From positions 67,461,054 through 67,525,053 of the forward strand of contig CM077028.1 in assembly GCA_039090855.1 (NCBI GenBank): 64,000 nt of DNA, read 5' to 3'. Positions 47,801 through 58,973 of this stretch are shown in pieces. This DNA is from Macrothele yani. Its lineage: Eukaryota > Arthropoda > Arachnida > Araneae > Macrothelidae. How positions within the stretch are numbered: position 1 is the stretch's first letter; every line of letters starts with the position of its first letter. Made by a program: the position numbers and the translations under genes. The notes under the pieces are model-generated. The model was not told where the DNA came from. It saw nothing but the letters and a program-made list of their open reading frames with translations, and searched no databases.

Positions 47801-50800
47801 GGTACGTAGCATGCCAACACATGGCAGTACGTGGATACATGATCAGCAGTCAAGGGAGTGACCTTCGTGAGTCATTGTGCCAAGTGGCGTCGTTCTATGA
47901 ACATCGGGAGCTGTGCTACACGATATTTGGTGACCACGTGCAGAACACAGCTGTGATTTTGGTATGGACTGCAAGCTAGAGCAGCGAGCGAACATCAAAT
48001 TCTGCGTCAAACTCAGCATATCGGGAACGGAGACACATGGAACATTGCAGCAGGCTTATGGCAATGAAGCAATGGGTCGTGCGAGGTGTTTTAAGCACTC
48101 TCACTTCAAGAGTGGAAGAACGGCACTGGAAGTCAAAGAGAGGTCAGGGTGATTGTCCACGAGCAACCCCCCCCCCCCGAAAATGTGGACAAAATTAGGG
48201 AACTGGTGCATGAGGATCGTCAGAGAACCATTCAAGACATTGCTACCATCGTCAATGTGTCATACGGAACAGTGCAAGAAATTCTGAAGTTGGTTTTGAA
48301 CATGCACCGCATTGCTGCAAAGTTTGTGCCAAAGATTCTGAGCCCCGAACAGAAGGCGCTCTGTGTTGAACTCTGTCAAGATCTTCATCAGCAGGTGGTG
48401 AATAAACCAACATTCCTGTCGCGGGTCATCACTGGGGATGAGACTTGGGTCTACGGTTACAACCCGGAGACCAAACAACAGTTGTCGCAGTGGAAGAGCC
48501 CGGCATCTCCACAACCGAAAAAGCCGGACATGTGTGAAGTGCAACCAAAAGCATGCTCATAGTGTTCTTCGACATTCTCGGGGTTGTGCACTGTGAATTC
48601 GTCCCCCAGGGCCAGACCATCACCACCCTTTTTTACTGTGATGTTCTGCAGTGTCTTAGGGAGGACATTCGCCGCAAACGACCTGAAATGTGGCACAGGG
48701 GTGATTTCCTGCTCCATCACAACAATGCAGCTGCTTATAGTGTTAGCAACATGCCAGTTTTGCAGCCGCAGCAGCATGACTACCCTTCCTCACCCGCCTT
48801 TCTTGCCGGGTTTGGCCCCTTGTGACTTCTTCCTGTTCCTGAAAATATAAGCTGAAGCTCAAGGGTCGCCGTTTTGAAACCATGGACGAGATCCAGCACG
48901 AATCGCAGACGGTGCTTGACACGATTCACGAACAGGACTTCCAGGGAGCATATTCCAACAGTTGCAAAAATGCTGGTAGCAGTGTATCGCTGCCCAAGGA
49001 GACTACTTTGAGGGAGATCATAGGTAGACTTAAGTAACGTAAGTACTTTGTTGTATATCGACCTAGTCTCGGAACTTTTGATCAGACCTCGTATAATGTG
49101 GAGTTGCAGTAGATCAGACTAAAATGTGCGTGAAATGAAATTTAGAGTTTGTGTGTTAAATTATTTTCAGTAGATCAGACTAAAGTTTGCAGCATGAAAT
49201 GAAATTTAGAGTTTGTGTGTTAAATTATTTTCAGTAGATCAGACTAAAGTTTGCAGCATGAAATGAAATTTAGAGTTTGTGTGTTAAATTATTGTTTCTT
49301 TTATTGTTAGGTGAAAAGCTCTCAAAAAAGGAATTGCACCATATGAATATAATAAAAAAGCTTAGAGCTAAGGAAGATGAAATGGAGCACACTAATAAAT
49401 CACTAAGGTATTGATTTATTTGGTGAACTTACTTAAATGACTTTGTGTTGAAGGTTAAATGAATAACAAGTATAATTATTTTAATGGAATTCTAGTATTG
49501 ATAATACTGGAAGTGGTGTATAATGACATATTCAATTTTTGATAGCATGAGAACTGGTATATAAACTTCAAAATTTTATTGGCATTAAAATTTTCAGAAT
49601 GATTAAAAAAACGTTTCTCAGGGATGCTTATAAAATCTTGGGATATCGATGTCTTATATGTATCCATAAAAATCTTGTTCTGTAAATGCAATTTATTGCT
49701 TTAGCCTGCTGAATGTAATTAAGCTCCATTATCTGAAATTGTTATGGTTGAGACCCTTATTAGAACTGTACTCAGTAAACTTAATAGAAATCCTATCTTA
49801 CCTTGCATTAACAAATTTTATCTATTTTGCTTTTTTTTTAATGTACCTAGCTGTTATGTTCTGAAATTGTTATTTTTTTAATGAAGACTAACTGTGTTGA
49901 TTTTCAGCACAGTTTGTCTTCGTTAAAAACTTTTAAACATGATATTGCATGTCCTGTGCTCAGGTTCAGCTGTTTTTCTAGGTTACTTGCTGTCTGGTGT
50001 CAATCCCACTTGGCCTGTAGGAGCAGAAGCGATCCTGGGGGAGGGGGCACCACCACCACCAGTTTCTCATAGCTGTGCCTGCAATCCTGAAGGCTGACCC
50101 CACATGTGGTACAATGCTATGGGTGATAGTGATCTCTTAGGCCACACTCATCATAACTTACCCCTCCTTGAGCCTCTACCAATTACGTGACCAAGAGTAA
50201 AATCATCAATATGTTCCTGATGGGCCATTTTGTTGTCTCTAGCACACAACAAACACAGTCGAACATCTGTAACACTTATGCACACTGTCAGGTGACTTCC
50301 ATTCAACTGATGCTATTGGACTGCATGAGCACATTTTGTTCTCATGTCATGCTCCTTTATTACACATGTGCTGTTGCCCCTGTTCTCAGACACGGTCCTA
50401 AGTTAATTTTTGTTTGGGTGCTGCTGCAACTTATTGCGTTATTTTACTTTTTAAGTTTTGCCCTCCAGTGCATTTTGTATTAGGGAATGAAACTTTTGTT
50501 CTGTGAGAATTTAGGCTGCAGATTTTGAATGATCATGCAGCAGTTTTCCCAACTGCAATGGCTTTTTGAGTTTCAACAAGCTAAGAATTGCATGAAATAA
50601 TCCTGTAATATATAGAATAGCAAAGATGCCAATCAGTATAAATTTTTTTAATATGCCTTTTTCATTGATGTTAGTGAAGAGGGAAATCACCTTTTGATAT
50701 TTCTGTGGGAGGAAGAAATTTTTCATTGAGTGTGCTGGCTGCAATAATGATTATCTTTTGTCTTTTGGAAAAAAGCTATTGAAAATAAAATAATTTGCTT

Positions 50801-53800
50801 TTTTGTTAAGAGTTCCAAGTTTTTCTGTCAAGCAAAAAAATAAAAAAAAAGTGAAATAGAAATAAAATAAATAAAACACACTGACTTTAAAAGTAGTATA
50901 ACATATTTAACTTCAGTATTGGCCATGGTGGTCATATTGATTTCCGGAGCTCATGGACACTGTTTTTTTTTGTTTTTTTTTTGTTTTTTTTTTGTACTTT
51001 TTTTAATCTCTTTTTTTAAATAGCTTAATCTTGATCAAATGTACTACAAGGGTTATTCTGAAAGTTTCGAGACTTTAGCTGCTATGAATAAATCACATTT
51101 ATTACATCTTACATGCAACTATTTTCCCTTTAAAATATGATCCTTCCTGTTCAGTACATGAGTCCCAGCATTTCTTCCATTGTGTAAATGCTTAGGTGAA
51201 GCCTTTCTTCAACACCTGTCACAGCATTTTGGAGCTCAGCATGGGAATAGAAATGTTGGCCTCTGAAATGTCTCTTGACTTTGGGAAATAAGCAAAAATC
51301 ACATGGAGCAAGTTATAGAGAATATGGTGGATAGAACATCACTTCCAAGCCCATATTTACAGTTGTTTATTTTGCATGTTTAGAGTGATGAATTGGAACA
51401 CTGTCTTGATGGAGTGCTCAACCCATGTGTGTGTGTGTGAAATCTGGCTGCTTTTTGACAATTTTTCTTTTCATGCTGTCTTTGGATATGTGCATAGTAT
51501 GAACCTGTGACATTTCGTCTTTGTGGAATGCAGTGGTTCTAGATCACTCCCATTTTATCAAAAAATGTGAGATACATTGCTTTTCTTGCACTGGACTGCA
51601 CTTTGGCTTTCTTGGATCTAGAAATTCCTGGATACTTCCATTGTGATGATTCCCTTCCCACTTTGTCTCTAGATTATAATGGTGAAACTACATTTAACCA
51701 TACGTGATTACCCTATCCCGTAAAGCAGGATCATTTCTCAGCTTGCTTTTCCACTGCTGACTGGTCATGACATGATGATTTAGCTGCTCTTCCTACAGTT
51801 GTTGCACTTACTTGGCAGTGAATTTCCAATAACCAAGAGTGTCATGAATAATCTCATGGGCATGTGCCATGCCAGTCTGCACCTGCTGGGCAATGGCACA
51901 GCATGTTAGATGGTGATCATCTCGTATTATGATGTCTGTCGTAGCCTGGTTGGTGTTAGTGTTTGAGGTGGACGGTCTCCCATTTCATGATTGCAAACTT
52001 CTTTCAGCATGCAATGCTGTTTGAGCTGTCAAACAGGTTTGTGCCTCATGGCATCATGGATTACTGTGTAGCTCAGACAGTAACAAAACTTTTGGGACTC
52101 CACTCATATTTTCTAAATTAATTAATGTGACAGATGATTATAAAACAAATCCTAACGATCCCCTTAAATGTAGTGCAAAGTATAATAGGTAATATTACAA
52201 TTTTTGTTCAATATTTTGGTACAGAAATGCAATTTTCACGCATTTTAATGTTTATTTATTTTTTGTACATTTCCCATGTCTGTGCCATGACAGGAAGCTT
52301 ATGGTGGCATTTTTTTTTCTCCTCAAGTGGTTTTACCTTGATTAGATTTACATGTTTCTTTCAATTTTGGAGTGCAGGAATAAAATTTGCATTCAGGAAT
52401 AAAAAAAAATTGTGTTTCACATTTCTGTGTCATGGTACTTTGAGGGCTCATGAATGAATTTTTTTTAAATCTTTGTTTCACAGATAGTTTCTTGATTCAG
52501 ATTAGATTTGCATTTCTTTTCACTATTTGCCTTTAATTTAAGAGCTCAAAAATGAATTTTAACACATTAGAATATTTTTATTTTCTATTTTTTGTTTCCA
52601 TACCATGGTAATTTGGGAGTTTCTAGACATAAACTTCTGTAATATTTCTTTTTTCCCCTCATGTAGTTTCTTTCATGCCATGTGTTGTTGATTCATCAAC
52701 AGAATAATTTTTTAGCTACCTTCCTCTATTTGGAATTGAACTTTGTTTCTTTGAATTCCACTATATCCAAAAACAGTTCTCACAAAATGCTCCTAGAATT
52801 TGTAAATCAGTTATAATGCCTAGAATTATTCTTGTGAGATAGGATGGAAGCAGTAATTACTGCTTCCATCTAGTGATTGATGGAAGCTGTGATTATTCTT
52901 GTGAGATAGGATGGAAGCAGTGATTACTGAGGGTGTTTCAGCCCACAGATAGCCAGCAAGGTTATGACCAGAGGCGTAACTAGGGCAGGGCAGGTGAAGT
53001 GGCTGTCCCAGGTGCAGCTCAAGAGAGCGCGCAAAAATCACTGTTTATAATCTGATTAAAATTGGAATTTAAACTTTTACACTAATTTCAAGTACAGTTA
53101 TTTTTGTGCCATACTTTGTCATTTTTCTATTTACAGAATTAGATTATAAAATGCTTCTCCAGTTCGGGTAAATTAAAATTCACATTTTTTCTTCAAATTT
53201 TCAGGGGATGTCAATTACTCACGTTCAAAATTGAAGACACGGTGTGTGTTGGATGTGCATTTCAATAGAAAAAGTTTTTCTCGTCGTTGAAGATTTTCTG
53301 GGAGCTATTTGATCATTACTGTGATTGGGAGCCACGATTTCCAGCTGCATGTGGGACGTTTATTGTGGTACCAAATCTCCGAAGCAGTTGAGAAGAGCCG
53401 CACAACCAGTCCCATTGTGCCTACCCTGTAGAGATAAAATTTGTCAGACTGCAATGTTGTTTTGTCGAGTAACATACCTTTTTGTGTATATAAATGCTGA
53501 TATACACTAATAAATTAGCAATATGAAGATCAAAAGACAGATGGGGGTGCAATAATTTGTGGTTTGCCCCTCACACAGAAATGCCTAGTTATGCCTCTGG
53601 TTACGATTGAGGGAATAACTTACATAGTTTAAGTAACTTTTTGCTAATGTAGGGCAGCAACACCATACTATGATGAAATTTGATATACTCCAGGTCCATT
53701 GCACTGAATATTGTGTGATAGCATCTAAGGTGCTTTTTAGATTATCATTTTACATTCTTCTTTTTTGTCTTTTTAATCAGGTAAGTACATCAGTGTGGGG

Positions 53801-54703
53801 GATTGTCCCACAGCTGACGGTTCCAGTTGGTCATTCAACCTAAGTATTCTGGAACAAAACCCAGTGAGTTGGGGTCTTTTCACCAATGTCACACAGAACT
53901 AGCTGGCACCTCTTGTACGAAGATTGCATGAAATTCAAACTGAGTATAAATAAGGGAAAAATCAAAGTTATGGTCTTTGAGAGAGGAACTGGCAGCACTG
54001 AATGTAATGGAAGTATAAATGGTGCTCTGATTGACCAGGTGAGTGAGTTTGTGTATTTAGGAAGCATGTTTAACAGAGAGAACAAATTGGATGGCGAAAT
54101 TAGTAGGCGAGTGAACTCTTCTTTGAAAGTCATAGCTGCTCTGGGAGGTTTTCACAGGAATGATGGTTTCTCAAGAGAGTTCTGCATGACTGTTTGTGAA
54201 AGTGTAATTGTTCCTACTCTGATGTATGGTAGCAAAACCTGGGTGCTACAGAAGAAGCATAGAAGTCATTTGTGTGCTGGAGAAATGCGTTATTTACAGG
54301 GGGTTTGTGGCAAGACACGGTGTTGCAGTTGTGTGATGTGAAGCAAAATGTTGTTAGCAAGGTGAAGACTAATATGCTTTGGTGGTTTGGCCATGTTGAA
54401 AGAGTGAGTGATGAGATGCTTAATAAGAAAATCTTTTTAGCCCAAGTGGCAGGAAGGAAAGGCAGAGGAAGGCCAAGGAAGATATGGGTGGATCAGATTC
54501 AGGAGTGTCTGCATGAGAAAAAAGATTATGAGTATGAAGTATAAGAGATCTTGTGTACGGAGTGTAATGGATATCAGTGAAACCCGAGTTGTATGTCAAG
54601 ATCGCTGTAAATGAAGTTTGATACAGCAACAGTAAGTGAAAATATTGGGTAGTTTGTATTTCTTTTTGGAGCTAACCTCTGAATCTCAGAGAACAGCTTA
54701 GTG

Positions 54704-54734
<31 letters not shown>

Positions 54735-55660
54735 TGTATGTATGTATGTATGTATGTATGTATGTATGTATGTATGTATGTATGTATGTATGTATGTATG
54801 TATGTATGTATGTATGTATGTATGTATGTATGTATGTATGTATGTATGTATGTATGTATGTATGTATGTATGTATGTATGTATGTATGTATGTATGTATG
54901 TATGTATGTATGTATGTATGTATGTATGTATGTATGTATGTATGTATGTATGTATGTATGTATGTATGTATGTATGTATGTATGTATGTATGTATGTATG
55001 TATGTATGTATGTATGTATGTATGTATGTATGTATGTATGTATGTATGTATGTATGTATGTATGTATGTATGTATGTATGTATGTATGTATGTATGTATG
55101 TATGTATGTATGTATGTATGTATGTATGTATGTATGTATGTATGTATGTATGTATGTATGTATGTATGTATGTATGTATGTATGTATGTATGTATGTATG
55201 TATGTATGTATGTATGTATGTATGTATGTATGTATGTATGTATGTATGTATGTATGTATGTATGTATGTATGTATGTATGTATGTATGTATGTATGTATG
55301 TATGTATGTATGTATGTATGTATGTATGTATGTATGTATGTATGTATGTATGTATGTATGTATGTATGTATGTATGTATGTATGTATGTATGTATGTATG
55401 TATGTATGTATGTATGTATGTATGTATGTATGTATGTATGTATGTATGTATGTATGTATGTATGTATGTATGTATGTATGTATGTATGTATGTATGTATG
55501 TATGTATGTATGTATGTATGTATGTATGTATGTATGTATGTATGTATGTATGTATGTATGTATGTATGTATGTATGTATGTATGTATGTATGTATGTATG
55601 TATGTATGTATGTATGTATGTATGTATGTATGTATGTATGTATGTATGTATGTATGTATG

Positions 55661-55691
<31 letters not shown>

Positions 55692-58600
55692 GTAAGTAAG
55701 TAAGGTCAGGTGATGCGTAACATCACAGCCTCTCCTTGACAAATGTCAACCCCGCCTTCTCGTGGTGCATCCTGTTCCCACTAAAGGGGCTCTGACGACC
55801 GCCCATAGCGGTATAACTATACCATCGGGATCAGAGGAAATGCTATCCCACACTCACCAACCCGCTTGGCCAGCGTGGTGAGTTATGGCCAAACCCCTCC
55901 AAAATGATTCCACAACTTAAATCTTGGCCCTCAGTCTCCGGCAGCTGGAATGTACCTGGCCAAGGCAGCGGCCAGTGCGACATGAAGGCAGAGGTGCTAA
56001 GAATCCCCCGGAGGACCGGCGGACTAGGCTGCCATCTGATGCTGACCTTGGCTACTTACAATGGACGCTCCCTATCTTCTGATTCAAGGCTTCTTGAATT
56101 GGAAGAGGAACTACAAAGGATCAAGTGGGACATCGTGGGGCTAAGTGAGGTAAGGAGAAAAGGAGAAGATCTCATCGAACTGAAAAGTGGACATCTCTTC
56201 TACTATCGTGGGACAGATACTGGCAGAACTAGTGGTGTTGGATTTATAATAAACAAGAAACTGAAGGATAAAGTTGTAGAAGTTGAAAGTTCCCTCTGAC
56301 AGAGCTGCACGACTTGTTATCCAACTCTCGAAAAGATACCAGGCTCAGATTATTCAAACTTATGCACCCACCACAAGTCATCCTGAAGAAGAAATTGAAG
56401 AATTTTATGAGGAAATTTGTCATCTAAATAATAAAGGTAAGCAGCACTTGAAAATAATTATGGGAGATTTCAATGCAAAAATAGGGCAACGGCAACAGAA
56501 TGAAACCTCGGTAGGTAAATTCGGTCATGGCAACAGAAACCAGCGTGGAAATACTCTCGTTGAGTTTGCAGAGGCAGAAGGGTTTTTCATCTTGAACTCC
56601 TTCTTCAAGAAAAAGCCACACAGGAAATGGACATGGAGACATCCAAATGGGACGACAAGTGAAATTGATTTTATTATGTGTAACAAAAATTCATCATAGA
56701 AGACTGCAGTGTGCTAAACAAGTTCAACACAGGTAGTGACCATAGATTGGTGAGATGTAAGATGCACCTGAACACACTAAACTTGAACGTGGCAAGCTCA
56801 TAGGACAAACAAAATCTATTGACATAACCAACCTTAAAAAACACCATAATACCTTCAAGTTAGAACTGAAGAACAGGTTCTCTGCTTTAGAAGGCCTAAC
56901 ATCGGAAGAAGTGGACATCTCTGAAGTTAACAGAAAAGTAACCAAAGCTCTTATGGAAACAGCAACAAAATTAGCTGGGTCTAAGAACAAGTTGCATGTG
57001 AACAAATTATCAGGAAAAACCAAAATGTTGATGCAAAAAAGAAGAGAGATGAGGACAACTAAAGAAGATGTGACTTCCAAAGTGGAATAATAGAGCTATG
57101 CAAGACAGTAAGAAAAAGTATCACTGAAGACGTAAGGAAATTCAACTGTGAACTAGTGAGGAAAGCTTAATTGAAAACAACCAAAGCCTAAAGATAGCAA
57201 AGGGACATCTCAGTAAGGGAAGAAAACAGATTATGGCACTGAGAAAAGAAGATGGTTCTGTAACAAGAAATAGAGGCGAAATTTTGACAAGAGTGAAAGA
57301 TTTCTACTCCAAATTATATGAAAGGGATGATATATGCACTCCAGACATCATGAAAGATACCAGTACCAGAGTTCCTCCAGTCCTTCCAGCAGAAGTTGCA
57401 CATGCAATCAAGAACATGAAGCGAGGAAAAGCTCCAGGAGAAGATGGAATTACTGTAGACATCATACAAGAAGCAAGTGGAGAAATCGAAACAGTACTCG
57501 CCCAAATTTTCACTCGATGCCTTAATGAAGGAAAGATTCCTGAGGATTGGAACACCGCTACAATGATCCTGCTACATAAGAAAGGTGACATTGAGGATCT
57601 CGGAAACTACAGACCTATCAGCCTCCTATCAGTAGTTTATAAAATCTTCACTAAAGTTCTTTCACACCGCTTGAAGGTAACACTGGACATGGCTCAACCG
57701 AGAGAACAAGCTGGATTCAGGAGTGGCTACAGCACAATAGATCATATCCACGTGCTGAGAGAACTAATTGAAAGAGCGAGGAATATGAACTTCCATTGTG
57801 CATGGCTTTTATCGATTATGAAAAAGCCTTTGATTCGGTGAAACCATCAGCAGTTACAATGGCTCTGAAAACCTGCGGTATTGAAGATGCATACATTAAT
57901 ATTATTAATAACATCTATGAAAATGCAAGTGCAAAGATTCGGCTGTTTGAAAATACAACACACGTAAAAATTGGAAAGGGAGTGAGACAAGGTGACACCA
58001 TATCTCCGAAGCTCTTTAATGCCACATTGGAGGGTGTTTTCAGTCACTGAGCTGGGAAAACAAGGGGATAAAGATTAATGGAGATTATCTAACCCACCTT
58101 CGTTTTGCTGATGACGTAGTCATTTTTGCAACTACCCCATCAGAGCTGCAGAGTATGATCCAGGAACTTGCTGACAAGAGTAAAGAAGTGGGATTAAAAA
58201 TGAACTTTCAGAAGACAAAAGTGATGTTCAATGCTTTTACAAGAAATGAAGATTTATCGATTGATGGAGAAAAGCTGGAGATAACAGACACGTACGTTTA
58301 TCTTGGACAGCAGATATCAAGTGAGGGTCACATTGATGAAGAAATTAATCGGCGTACAAAACTTGCCTGGAGAGCTTTTGGAAGAAACAGCATAATTTTC
58401 AAGAGCAATATGCCATTATGTCTTAAAAGAAAAGTGTTTGATCAATGCATCCTTCCAGTGCTTACGTATGGTGCGGAGACGTGGACCTTAACTAAAAGAG
58501 ACATACAAAGGCTGCAGACAACTCAAAGAAGCATGGAGAGGTGCATGCTTGGTGTAACCAGGAGAGATAAGAAGAGGAACTCGTGGATCCGAAAAATGAC

Positions 58601-58942
58601 AAGAGTGGAAGACATCATGATCAGAGTTAAATCCCTGAAATGGCAATGGGCTGGACATACTGCCAGAAGGACAGATCATCGATGGACAGCTGAAATTTTA
58701 GATTGGATTCCAAGGGACAGGAAAAGACCCAGAAGAAGACCACATGGGAGATGGGTGGATGAAATTCGGAAGTATGCAGGGGTGACATGGAGGAGACTGG
58801 CACAAGACAGACCGTTGTGGAGGAAACTTGGGGAGACCTTCGTCCAGCAGTGGATTGATAATGGTTGACAATGATGATGATGATGATGATGTATGTATGT
58901 ATGTATGTATGTATGTATGTATGTATGTATGTATGTATGTAT

Positions 58943-58973
<31 letters not shown>

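Noticed and set aside
54672..55742. Very long open frames (over 320 residues) of MYVC or HTYI repeats on both strands
   Set aside because: They follow from the stop-free period of the TATG microsatellite; no start context, domain or composition supports a protein.
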